This document shows, piece by piece, positions 24,124 to 32,660 of a stretch of DNA of 64,000 nucleotides; positions within the stretch are counted from its first letter, which is position 1; each line of letters begins with the position of its first letter. Source of the DNA: Microlunatus panaciterrae (GTDB lineage: Bacteria > Actinomycetota > Actinomycetes > Propionibacteriales > Propionibacteriaceae); contig NZ_JAFBCF010000001.1 in the NCBI RefSeq assembly GCF_016907535.1, positions 3,038,001 through 3,102,000 on the forward strand, read 5' to 3'. Both the position numbers and the translations under genes were made by a program. The notes below the pieces were generated by a model. The model made no database searches. It was not told the origin of the DNA and saw nothing but the letters and a program-made list of their open reading frames with translations.

Positions 24124-25635
24124 ATGTCGGTCACCCAGGCGGGTCACGCACCTGCGCGCGCTCGCGCGTCCAAGCGGGCAGCCCGGGACCAGGACCCCCG
24201 ACGGACAGCCGCCCGGTCAGGAATCCCGCGTGAGCCCGACCCGGGCGAGCCGTGGCCGAAGCGGATGCTGACGAGCAAGCTGTTCTGGCTCAGCGTGGTG
24301 ATGCTGCTGGTCTACGCCACCTGCCTGGTGCTGCTCTACCGTCAGGTGGTGCCCGACCGGCAGGTGCCCGGTGGCAAGCTGCTCGGGCTCGGCACCGAGG
24401 CCATCCCGCTGGCGGCGAAGTACGCCGCCGTCACCGCCATCCCACTGTCGCTGGTGTTCCTGTGGGCGGACCGGTTCCGGCCGCAACGGTTCTGGATCTG
24501 GCTGATGACCTTCGGCTGGGGCGCCTGCGTGGCCACCTTCCTGTCCGCCCAGATCAACAGCTGGGCAGCCTCGCACCTGAGCATCCTCGGCGACGGCGAC
24601 CCCGCAACCGGTGCCCGTGCCGCCATCTACGTCGCGCCGTTCGTGGAGGAGTCCACCAAGGCGACGGTGTTGTTCTGGCTCGCCATCCTGATGCGCTATC
24701 AATGGGTCAGCCGGCTCAGCGGCATCGTCCTGGCCGGCCTGTCCGCTACCGCATTCGCGTTCGTCGAGAACATCCTCTACTACGGCCGCGTCTACCGGTA
24801 CGCCGCCCAGACCTTCGGCGAGGTCGAGCCGGAGCAGGCCCTGCAGTCATTGTTCAAGCTGCGCGGACTGATGACATTCTTCGGCCACCCGCTCTTCACC
24901 TCGATGACCGGGATCGGCCTGGCGGTCGCACTGCGCTCCAAGAGCAAGGTGGTCCGGGTGGTGGCCCCACTGGCCGGGTTCTGTGCGGCCGCCTTCCTGC
25001 ACATGTCGTTCAACGCGACCGCGACCCTGGTGAGCGGGCCCTCGCTGCTGTTCATGTACCTCGGTGTCGCGGTCCCGGCCGTGGTCGCTCTGACCGTCTT
25101 TGTCGTCCGGCAGCTGTTCCGCGAAGGGCGGCTGATCCGTGAGCGACTGACCGACTATGTTCGACTGGGCTGGCTGCCGGAGGGTGACCCCAGGGACCTG
25201 TCCCGGCTGCGGACCCGAACCAAGGCGCTCTGGCATGCGCTCTTCCTCGGCCCCGCCGTCTTCCTGGACACCATCAGGATGCAGCGGGCGATGACCGAGC
25301 TCGCCTATCTGCGCGATGCGATGACCCGCGGTCTGGTCGACCGGGCCGGGCTGGCGCGGGAGAAGGTGCTGCTCAGCCGGGTCCGCAGTCTGCGGGGATC
25401 CGCGGTGCTGCACCCGACGGGTCGGGCCAGCTATCCGCAGTTCCGGAAGCCTGCCTTCCTCGACCGCAACGACACCGCTGGGGCCGCCTGGGCCCCGCCG
25501 AACTATCCCGGTCCGGCCGGCATCGGCGGCAACTTTCCGGCCCCCGGCGCGCCGCAGCCCGGCAGCGCACCGCTCGGTCAGGCGGCCACGCAATACTCTG
25601 AGGTGGATCCCAGCTGGAAACCTCCGGGCCAGTAG
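24124..25635 (+). CDS. PrsW-type intramembrane metalloprotease
   Basis: A 503-residue multi-pass membrane protein with the PrsW protease pattern: FVEESTKA near residue 175, FVENILYY near 215, GHPLFTSMTGIG near 255 and HMSFNATA near 292. Family members cleave membrane anti-sigma factors or small membrane proteins, but no such substrate gene is adjacent. Around eight membrane segments occupy residues ~50-340. The N-terminal 45 residues are basic and disordered; the last 90 are Pro/Gly-rich and cytosolic-looking. The start at 24124 follows a -10-like hexamer by seven bases; a GTG ten codons earlier is the alternative. Confidence 0.85.
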   Translation: MSVTQAGHAPARARASKRAARDQDPRRTAARSGIPREPDPGEPWPKRMLTSKLFWLSVVMLLVYATCLVLLYRQVVPDRQVPGGKLLGLGTEAIPLAAKYAAVTAIPLSLVFLWADRFRPQRFWIWLMTFGWGACVATFLSAQINSWAASHLSILGDGDPATGARAAIYVAPFVEESTKATVLFWLAILMRYQWVSRLSGIVLAGLSATAFAFVENILYYGRVYRYAAQTFGEVEPEQALQSLFKLRGLMTFFGHPLFTSMTGIGLAVALRSKSKVVRVVAPLAGFCAAAFLHMSFNATATLVSGPSLLFMYLGVAVPAVVALTVFVVRQLFREGRLIRERLTDYVRLGWLPEGDPRDLSRLRTRTKALWHALFLGPAVFLDTIRMQRAMTELAYLRDAMTRGLVDRAGLAREKVLLSRVRSLRGSAVLHPTGRASYPQFRKPAFLDRNDTAGAAWAPPNYPGPAGIGGNFPAPGAPQPGSAPLGQAATQYSEVDPSWKPPGQ

Positions 25636-25688
25636 CTCAGTCGACCCGGACCGATCAGGCGCCATCGGCGCGGGCACAGGAGCAACAA

Positions 25689-27563
25689 ATGCCGAGCAGG
25701 CTCGAGTCCGCACTGACCGAGCTGCGCGCCGCCGTCAGTCCGGTCCGGCTGCCGTTGGTGCTGCCCGGTGCCGCCGAGAAGCAGGCCACGGTGCGCGAGA
25801 TCACCAGCCAGCTGGACGACTATGTGCTGCCGAGACTCGCCACCATCGACGCGCCGCTGCTCGCCGTCGTCGGCGGGTCCACCGGTGCCGGCAAGTCCAC
25901 CCTGGTCAACTCGCTGGTGGGTCGGCGGGTGACCGCTCCCGGCGTCATCCGGCCGACGACCCGGGCCCCGGTACTGGTGCACCACCCGCTCGACTCACGC
26001 TGGTTCATTGACGACCGGATCCTGCCCGGGTTGGCGCGGTCGTCCGGAGCGGCCGCCGACTCCCGCGCCATCCAACTGGTGCCCGAGGACACGATCCCTG
26101 CCGGTCTCGCCATCCTTGACGCCCCAGACATCGACTCGGTGGTCTCGGAGAACCGGCAGCTGGCCGCCCAGCTGCTGGCCGCGGCCGACCTCTGGCTGTT
26201 CGTGACCTCGGCTGCCCGGTACGCCGACGCGGTGCCGTGGGACTTCCTGCTCTCTGCTGCCGACCGCAGCGCAGCCGTTGCCGTCGTGTTGGACCGGGTG
26301 CCGCCCCAGGCGATGCAGGAGGTGCCGGCGCATCTGGGCCAGATGATGACCGACCGGGGTTTGGGCGAGTCGCCGCTCTTCGCGGTACCCGAGACCACCG
26401 TCGACGCCACCGGCCTGCTGCCGGCCTCGGCGATCCAGCCGATCCGGAGCTGGCTGGCGTCATTGGCACGCGACTCGGCCAGCCGCGCCGAGGTGGTGCA
26501 CCGCACGCTCGACGGGGCCATCGCTGCGCTGGTCCGGCGGGCGCCGACCCTCGCGTCGGCGGTCGACGACCAGCTCGAGGCGGTCCGGCAGCTGCGCGAC
26601 GAGGTGGACCACTCCTATGCCGAGGCTGTCCGTACGGTCGGGGTACAGACCGCCGACGGGACCCTGCTGCGCGGCGAGGTGCTGGCCCGCTGGCACGAGT
26701 TCGTGGGCACCGGTGAGTTCTTCCGTGCCCTGGAGCAGAAGGTCAGCTGGCTGCGGGACCGGGTGGTGGCCGCCTTCAAGGGTGAGCCGCCGGGCGCCGG
26801 CAACCTGAAGGTCGCGGTGGAGTCGGGGCTGGAGGCCCTGCTGCGCGAGCAGGGTGACGCCGCGGCCGAGCGGGCCGAGGCGTCCTGGCAGGCGCATTCG
26901 GCTGGGCGGGAGCTGCTGCAGCGGTCGCCCGAGGATCTGTCCCGGTCGTCCCGCGACTTCGCCGTCGACACCGCCCGGACGATCCGCGACTGGCAGGGGG
27001 CGGTGCTGGAGCTGGTCGCCGACGAGGGGATGAGCAAACGCTCGAGAGCCAGGTTCCTCGCGCTCGGCGTCAACGGTGTCGGGGTGGCGCTGATGATCGT
27101 CGTCTTCGCCCATACCGGTGGTCTGGTCGGAGCGGAGGTCGGGGTGGCCGGCGGCACCGCCGTGCTCGCCCAGCGGGTGTTGGAGGCGGTGTTCGGCGAC
27201 CAGGCCGTACGCCGGTTGGCCGAGACCGCCAAGGAGGAGCTGGACTCCAGGGTGGAGGCTCTGATGTCTCAGGAGCTGCTGCGCTACCACCGGATCCTGG
27301 ACGGCCTCGGGCTCGACCCGGAGCAGGCCGTCCGGCTGCGGGAGGCGGCGGACGGAGTGGAGCGGGCGCGGGCCGAGGGGCTGCCCAGGTCGGCCGGCAA
27401 CGGGGAGCAGCAGCTGCCGGCAGGGGAGGAGCGTCGGGCGATCGAGGCGCCGACGGTCCGCCAGGTCGACCTGCAGACCGGCTCGGCGGAGGGGCCGAAC
27501 GACATCGTCGACGCCGAGATCGTCGAGGAACGACCGGCCTCTCAGCGAGGAGAGCTGCGCTGA
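25689..27563 (+). CDS. Membrane-associated dynamin-like GTPase, first of a pair
   Basis: A 624-residue GTPase. G1 is GGSTGAGKST at residues 62-71, G3 is DAPD near 144, and the fourth motif is weak (VLDRV near 199). The middle is helical (residues 270-450). Two hydrophobic stretches near 457-495 suggest membrane insertion, and the tail is acidic. This is the layout of bacterial dynamin-like proteins. AGGAG lies six bases before the ATG. Its TGA overlaps the ATG of the next GTPase gene by one base (TGATG), so the two are made together and likely form a heteromeric membrane complex. The specific function is unknown. Confidence 0.8.
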   Translation: MPSRLESALTELRAAVSPVRLPLVLPGAAEKQATVREITSQLDDYVLPRLATIDAPLLAVVGGSTGAGKSTLVNSLVGRRVTAPGVIRPTTRAPVLVHHPLDSRWFIDDRILPGLARSSGAAADSRAIQLVPEDTIPAGLAILDAPDIDSVVSENRQLAAQLLAAADLWLFVTSAARYADAVPWDFLLSAADRSAAVAVVLDRVPPQAMQEVPAHLGQMMTDRGLGESPLFAVPETTVDATGLLPASAIQPIRSWLASLARDSASRAEVVHRTLDGAIAALVRRAPTLASAVDDQLEAVRQLRDEVDHSYAEAVRTVGVQTADGTLLRGEVLARWHEFVGTGEFFRALEQKVSWLRDRVVAAFKGEPPGAGNLKVAVESGLEALLREQGDAAAERAEASWQAHSAGRELLQRSPEDLSRSSRDFAVDTARTIRDWQGAVLELVADEGMSKRSRARFLALGVNGVGVALMIVVFAHTGGLVGAEVGVAGGTAVLAQRVLEAVFGDQAVRRLAETAKEELDSRVEALMSQELLRYHRILDGLGLDPEQAVRLREAADGVERARAEGLPRSAGNGEQQLPAGEERRAIEAPTVRQVDLQTGSAEGPNDIVDAEIVEERPASQRGELR

Positions 27564-29209
27564 TGGTCCAGAAGCTGCTGGCACGCAAGGATGACTCGGC
27601 TCGGCTGGTGGAGCGGATCAGGGCCTTGGACACGGCCGCCGGGCTCTGCGAGGGGCGGGTGGACGACCGTGCGGTCGCCGAGGCTCGGCGGCTGATCGAG
27701 CAGGCCGACCGGCGACTGGCGATCTCGGGGGATGCGACCGTGGTCGCCCTGGCCGGAGCGACCGGATCCGGCAAGTCGAGCACCTTCAACGCGCTCAGCG
27801 GGACCGACATGGCCGTCGTCGGTGTCCGCCGTCCGACCACGTCGCAGGCGTTGGCGGCGAGCTGGGGCGACAAGTCCGCCGAGGAGCTGCTGGATTGGCT
27901 GAAGATCCCGCGTCGCCATGCTGTCGAGGACGACCCGGCCGAGGCCGCGGCCCTGGACGGCCTGGTGCTGCTGGACCTGCCCGACCACGACTCGACCGAG
28001 CTGTCGCACCGGATGGAGGTGGATCGGCTGGTGCAGCTGGTCGACCTGCTGGTCTGGGTGGTCGACCCGCAGAAGTATGCCGACGCCGCACTGCACGACC
28101 GCTACCTCAAGCCGCTGGCGCGGCACGCCGACGTGATGATGGTGGTCCTCAACCAGGCGGACACGCTGACCCCGGACGAGCGCGACCAGTGCCTGCGGGA
28201 CCTGGAGCGGCTGCTGGCGGCGGAAGGGCTGGGCCGGGTGGAGGTGCTGGCGGTGTCGGCGGTGACCGGGGAGGGGATCGCCGAACTGCGTCGGCTGCTG
28301 GCCCGGCAGGTGGCCGAGAAGAAAGCGGCGGCGCGCCGGCTGGCGGCCGATGTGACCCAGGCGGCCGAGCTGCTGGCTGGTGCCCAGGGGGGAGCCAGGG
28401 CGAAAGGGCTGCCCCCTCAGGCGATCGACCGGCTGAACCGCACACTGGCCCGGGCAGCCGGGGTGCCCATCGTCACCGACGCCGTCCGGAACGCCTGGCG
28501 CCTCCGGGGCGGGCTGGCGACCGGCTGGCCGGTACTGGCCTGGGTGGCCAAGTTCAAGCCCGACCCGCTGCGCCGGCTGCACCTGGACCGGCTGGGCGCT
28601 GGAGGGCGTCGGAAGGAGCTCGACCCGGCCCGGATCAGCCGCACCTCGTTGCCCGCTGCCGGCGGCGTCCATGACGCCCGGGTGGAGTCTGCACTGCGCG
28701 ACCTGGCCGACGAGGTCTCGGCCGGCCTCTCCCGCGGCTGGGTGGACGCCGTCAAGGCTGCCGCCAGGTCCCAGCACGCGCTGCTGCCGGACAGCCTCGA
28801 CCGGGCAATGGCGACCACCGACCTGGATCTGGACCGGCACAGGCGCTGGTGGACGCTGGTCAGGATCCTGCAGTGGCTGCTGGTCGTGGTGGTGCTGGCC
28901 GGGTTGGGCTGGCTCGGGTCGGCCTTCGTCTTCCTGTATCTCCAGCTGCCGCCGTTGCCCAGGGTGGCCTGGTGGGGGCTCCCCGCCCCGACCGTCCTCG
29001 TGGTCGGGGGGGTGATCGCCGGCCTGCTGCTGGCCGGGCTCAGTCGGATCGGCGTCGAGGTCGGGGCCCGCCGCCGGGCTGCCCGCGCCGGCCGGGCGTT
29101 GCGGGCCGCGATCGGATCGGTCAGCAAGACTCGGGTGCTGGACCCGGTGACCGCTGAGCTGGAGCGCTACGAGCAGGCCCGACTCGCCCTGGAGCAGGCT
29201 CGGAGTTGA
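27563..29209 (+). CDS. YfjP-like membrane GTPase, second of a pair
   Basis: A 548-residue GTPase. G1 is GATGSGKSS at residues 65-73, G3 DLPDHDS near 138, G4 NQAD near 197 and G5 SAVTGEG near 230. Two membrane segments lie near 432-460 and 475-495, with a basic loop after them. It resembles the YfjP family of GTPases, which has no settled function. Translation is coupled to the preceding GTPase gene by a one-base overlap. Following it are 161 bases without a gene that lead to ssb. Confidence 0.82.
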   Translation: MVQKLLARKDDSARLVERIRALDTAAGLCEGRVDDRAVAEARRLIEQADRRLAISGDATVVALAGATGSGKSSTFNALSGTDMAVVGVRRPTTSQALAASWGDKSAEELLDWLKIPRRHAVEDDPAEAAALDGLVLLDLPDHDSTELSHRMEVDRLVQLVDLLVWVVDPQKYADAALHDRYLKPLARHADVMMVVLNQADTLTPDERDQCLRDLERLLAAEGLGRVEVLAVSAVTGEGIAELRRLLARQVAEKKAAARRLAADVTQAAELLAGAQGGARAKGLPPQAIDRLNRTLARAAGVPIVTDAVRNAWRLRGGLATGWPVLAWVAKFKPDPLRRLHLDRLGAGGRRKELDPARISRTSLPAAGGVHDARVESALRDLADEVSAGLSRGWVDAVKAAARSQHALLPDSLDRAMATTDLDLDRHRRWWTLVRILQWLLVVVVLAGLGWLGSAFVFLYLQLPPLPRVAWWGLPAPTVLVVGGVIAGLLLAGLSRIGVEVGARRRAARAGRALRAAIGSVSKTRVLDPVTAELERYEQARLALEQARS

Positions 29210-29242
29210 GGCCGGTCGCGGTTTCGGCGGTTGCCCTGGTCG

Positions 29243-29279
29243 TCGTCCACAGGCAGGTGCGGGTGCCGACTTGTCCACA
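29243..29279. promoter_or_regulatory. Two DnaA-box-like sites upstream of ssb
   Basis: TCGTCCACA (29243-29251) and TTGTCCACA (29271-29279), same orientation, 28 bases apart and about 90-130 bases before ssb. TTGTCCACA is the DnaA-box form favoured in GC-rich actinobacteria. They could place ssb under DnaA control. Confidence 0.4.
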
Positions 29280-29370
29280 GGTCGGCGGAGTACGTGCACG
29301 ATTTCGGCCGGCCTGCACAACCTTCTTCTGACACGTCTCCGCCGGAGACCGATCGAGAGAAGAGGATGAG

Positions 29371-29832
29371 ATGGAAGCCAATGTGACCATGTCCGGCTAT
29401 GTCGGCGGCGATGTCGAGTACCGCTCGGGACAGGACAACCGGGTCGCCACCGGCAGTTTCCGGCTGGCCTGCACGCCGCGGATCCGTCGTGGCGGTGACT
29501 GGCGGGATGGCGAGACCACCTGGGTGACGGTGACCTGCTTCCGGGCGCTGGCCGACAACGCGGCCAGCAGCATCAGCAGGGGCGACCCGGTGATCGTCGT
29601 CGGCCGCCTCCGCACCCAGGTGTGGGAGGGACGCGACGACGGGGAGCGGCACGAACGCATGGTGCTCGAGGCGCTGACGATCGGCCATGACCTCTCCCGG
29701 GGCACCTCGGTGTTCAAGAAGTTCGAACGCTCCGTCCCGCTGGAGGACCCCGATGCCGAGCTCGGCGAGCTGATCGCGAACGCCGAGGCCAAGGCTCTGG
29801 GTGATGAGGAGGCCGACGAAGACGCGGCCTGA
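29371..29832 (+). CDS. ssb: Single-stranded DNA-binding protein
   Basis: A 153-residue SSB with an N-terminal OB fold: VTMSGYVGGDVEYR, ATGSFRLACTPR, WVTVTCFRALADNAASSISRGDPVIVVGRLR. The C-terminus is acidic (DEEADEDAA) but lacks the canonical DDDIPF-type end that recruits partner proteins, so it is probably a secondary SSB rather than the replication one. GAGG lies about five bases before the ATG. It stands alone between the GTPase pair and ettA. Confidence 0.88.
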   Translation: MEANVTMSGYVGGDVEYRSGQDNRVATGSFRLACTPRIRRGGDWRDGETTWVTVTCFRALADNAASSISRGDPVIVVGRLRTQVWEGRDDGERHERMVLEALTIGHDLSRGTSVFKKFERSVPLEDPDAELGELIANAEAKALGDEEADEDAA

Positions 29833-29959
29833 TACCTGTCGACCCTCGACCGTGGCCACCCCAGCGAGTGCGGCCCGAGCGCGGTAGCGGACTTTCCGGG
29901 ATTCACTGACATACTTGATCGGCCGAAGATTCCGACGAGCAAAGGTTTTTGAGTCCCCC

Positions 29960-31642
29960 ATGGCTGAGTTCATCTTCTCGATGCACAACGTACGCAAGGC
30001 GCTGGGTGACAAGGTCGTCCTCGACAACGTCACCCTGGACTTCCTTCCGGGCGCCAAGATCGGTGTCGTTGGCCCCAACGGCACCGGCAAGTCCACCCTG
30101 CTCAAGCTGATGGCCGGCCTGGAGCAGCCGAACAACGGCGATGCGCGGCTGGCCAAGGAGGCCACTGTCGGCATCCTGCTGCAGGAGCCCCCGCTGACCG
30201 AGGGCAAGACGGTGCTGGAGAACGTCGAGGAGGGGGTCGCCGACACGAAGCGGATGCTGAACCGCTTCAACGAGGTCTCTGAGGCGATGGCGGATCCGGA
30301 TGCCGACTTCGACTCCCTGCTGGCCGAGATGGGTGATCTGCAGACGGAGCTGGACCATCGGCAGGCCTGGGACATCGACGTGCAGCTCGACCAGGCGATG
30401 GACGCGCTGCGCTGCCCGCCGGGCGACGCGAACGTCGACGTGCTCTCCGGGGGCGAGCGGCGCCGGGTCGCGCTCTGCAAGCTGCTGCTGCAGCAGCCCG
30501 ACCTGTTGCTGCTGGACGAGCCGACCAACCACCTGGACGCCGAGAGCGTGCAGTGGCTGGAGGGCCACCTGAAGTCCTACCCCGGTGCGGTGCTCGCAGT
30601 GACGCACGACCGGTACTTCCTGGACAACGTCGCCGAGTGGATCCTCGAGCTGGACCGCGGCCGCACCCACCCCTACGAGGGCAACTACTCGACCTACCTG
30701 GACACCAAGAAGTCCAGGCTGGCCGTCGAGGGCCGCAAGGACGCCAAGCGGGCGAAGATCCTCGACCGGGAGCTCGAATGGGTGCGCTCCAACCCCAAGG
30801 CGCGGCAGGCCAAGAACCGGGCCCGGCTGGCGCGCTACGAAGAGCTGGCCAGCGAAGCTGAGCGGACCCGCAAGCTGGACTTCGAGGAGATCAACATCCC
30901 GCCGGGCCCCCGGCTGGGCAACGTGGTGCTGGAGGCGGAGCAGCTGGTCAAGGGCTTCGGCGACCGGCAGCTGTTCGACGGCCTGAGCTTCTCGCTGCCG
31001 CGGGCCGGCATCGTCGGCATCGTCGGGCCCAACGGAGTCGGCAAGTCGACGCTGTTCCGGATGATCGTCGGCGAGGAGCAGCCGGACAGCGGCAAGCTCA
31101 ACATCGGCGAGACGGTCAAGATCTCCTACGTCGACCAGAGCCGGGCCGGCCTGGACCCGAAGAAGAACGTCTGGGAGCTGGTCTCCGACGGCCTGGACTT
31201 CATCAAGGTGGCCCATTTCGAGGTGCCATCACGGGCCTATGTGGCCTCCTTCGGGTTCAAGGGCCCGGACCAGCAGAAGCCGGCCGGCGTGCTGTCCGGC
31301 GGTGAGCGCAACCGTCTCAACCTGGCCCTGACCCTCAAGATGGGCGGCAACCTGCTGCTCCTCGACGAGCCGACTAACGACCTGGACGTGGAGACGCTGC
31401 AGTCGCTGGAGGACGCCCTGCTGGACTTCCCGGGCTGCGCCGTGGTCATCTCGCACGACCGGTGGTTCCTCGACCGGGTGGCGACGCACATCCTGGCCTG
31501 GGAGGGCAACGACGAGGACCAGGCGCAGTGGTTCTGGTACGAGGGCAACTTCGCCGACTACGAGACCAACAAGATCGAGCGGCTGGGCGCCGAGGCGGCC
31601 CGGCCGCACCGGGCCACCCACCGTCGGCTGACCCGGGGCTGA
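29960..31642 (+). CDS. ettA: Energy-dependent translational throttle protein EttA (ABC-F)
   Basis: A 560-residue ABC-F ATPase. Both nucleotide-binding domains are complete: GPNGTGKST at 38-46 with LSGGERRR and LLLDEPTNHLD, and GPNGVGKST near 355 with LSGGERNR and LLLDEPTNDLD. The arm insertion between sheets in the first domain and the inter-domain linker near 240-320 fit EttA, which binds the ribosomal E site and gates translation by ATP/ADP level. There is no membrane domain. The ATG at 29960 gives MAEFIFSMHNVRKALGDK, the EttA N-terminus. AAAGG lies about 13 bases upstream, a weak site. Confidence 0.94.
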   Translation: MAEFIFSMHNVRKALGDKVVLDNVTLDFLPGAKIGVVGPNGTGKSTLLKLMAGLEQPNNGDARLAKEATVGILLQEPPLTEGKTVLENVEEGVADTKRMLNRFNEVSEAMADPDADFDSLLAEMGDLQTELDHRQAWDIDVQLDQAMDALRCPPGDANVDVLSGGERRRVALCKLLLQQPDLLLLDEPTNHLDAESVQWLEGHLKSYPGAVLAVTHDRYFLDNVAEWILELDRGRTHPYEGNYSTYLDTKKSRLAVEGRKDAKRAKILDRELEWVRSNPKARQAKNRARLARYEELASEAERTRKLDFEEINIPPGPRLGNVVLEAEQLVKGFGDRQLFDGLSFSLPRAGIVGIVGPNGVGKSTLFRMIVGEEQPDSGKLNIGETVKISYVDQSRAGLDPKKNVWELVSDGLDFIKVAHFEVPSRAYVASFGFKGPDQQKPAGVLSGGERNRLNLALTLKMGGNLLLLDEPTNDLDVETLQSLEDALLDFPGCAVVISHDRWFLDRVATHILAWEGNDEDQAQWFWYEGNFADYETNKIERLGAEAARPHRATHRRLTRG

Positions 31643-31657
31643 CCCGGCCCGGTCGGC

Positions 31658-32581
31658 CTAGCCGGCGCGGGCCGGGGCGAGGTCCCTGACCTGCCGGACG
31701 ACCTCGGCGACCAGCGGGTAGACGTCGTCGTCGCTGTCGTTGGACATCCCCACGATCGTGGTGCCGGTGCCGATCTCCGCCAGTCGTCCCAGGCGTTCGA
31801 CGAACTGGTCGACCGTCTGGGTCCTCTCCCCGGACGGCATCTTCTCGCCGCCGGTGCCGGACAGCGACACCCGCGTCAGCACCGTCTTCTCGATCTCGTC
31901 GTAGTCGCGCCCGAGGTCGGCGCAGTGTCGCCTCAGCACGTCGTACTTGGCCTTCACGCCGGCCCGGCCGAGGTCGAAGATGTTGCAGGCGTCGGCGTAC
32001 TGGGCCACCAGCCGCAGGGTCTTGCGCTCGCCGCCGCCGCCGACCAGGATCGGCGGGTGGGGTCGCCGTAGCGCCTGCGGCACGTTGAGCGGGCGCTCCA
32101 GCTGGAAGTGCTTCCCGGTGTACGGGCTCTCGTCGCCCTCCCACATCCGGTGGGCGATCTGCAACGTCTCCTCCAGCCGTTCGAACCGTTCGGACACCGG
32201 CGGGTAGGGCACGCCCAGGCCGCGGTGCTCCTCCTCGTTCCAGGCTGCCCCGATGCCCAGCCAGGCCCGACCACCGGACAGCACATCGAGCGCGGTCACC
32301 GTCTTGATCAGCAGGGCCGGGTGACGGTAGGTGACACCGGTGACGAGCGTGCCGAGCTCGATCGTCGACGTCTGCCCGGCCGCGAACGCCAGGGCGGTGT
32401 AGCCCTCGACCATGTCCAGCTCGGGCGGCCCGATCATGCTGATCTGGAAGAAGTGGTCCATCACCCACAGGCTGGACATGCCCGCCTGCTCGGCATTGCG
32501 GGCGATCCGTCCGAACGTCGGCCCGATCGATTGGGGAGCGTCGGGCCAGGAGAAGTAGGGGACCTGCAGTCCAATACGCAT
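31658..32581 (-). CDS. LLM-class F420-dependent oxidoreductase
   Basis: A 307-residue luciferase-like TIM-barrel oxidoreductase: MRIGLQVPYFSWP, SLWVMDHFFQ, ELGTLVTGVTYRHPALLIKTVTALDVLSGGRAWLGIGAAWNEEEH, then PILVGGGGERKTLRLVAQYADACNIF. These are the usual signatures of the TIGR03560-like F420 group. Cofactor F420 rather than FMN is inferred from lineage and motif. The substrate is unknown. GAGG lies about eight bases before the ATG. It ends 15 bases from the convergent ettA stop. Confidence 0.9.
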   Translation of the reverse strand: MRIGLQVPYFSWPDAPQSIGPTFGRIARNAEQAGMSSLWVMDHFFQISMIGPPELDMVEGYTALAFAAGQTSTIELGTLVTGVTYRHPALLIKTVTALDVLSGGRAWLGIGAAWNEEEHRGLGVPYPPVSERFERLEETLQIAHRMWEGDESPYTGKHFQLERPLNVPQALRRPHPPILVGGGGERKTLRLVAQYADACNIFDLGRAGVKAKYDVLRRHCADLGRDYDEIEKTVLTRVSLSGTGGEKMPSGERTQTVDQFVERLGRLAEIGTGTTIVGMSNDSDDDVYPLVAEVVRQVRDLAPARAG

Positions 32582-32660
32582 GGACCCATCCTCGCCCGCC
32601 GCCCGGCCTGCCACAACGGTCGGGTCGAGACCGCCGCTCCCGGTGCAGAGGGGTATGGCG

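Noticed and set aside
27542-29320. 592-codon minus-strand frame across the second GTPase
   Set aside because: Gln/His/Pro-rich antisense product typical of reverse reading of GC-rich genes.
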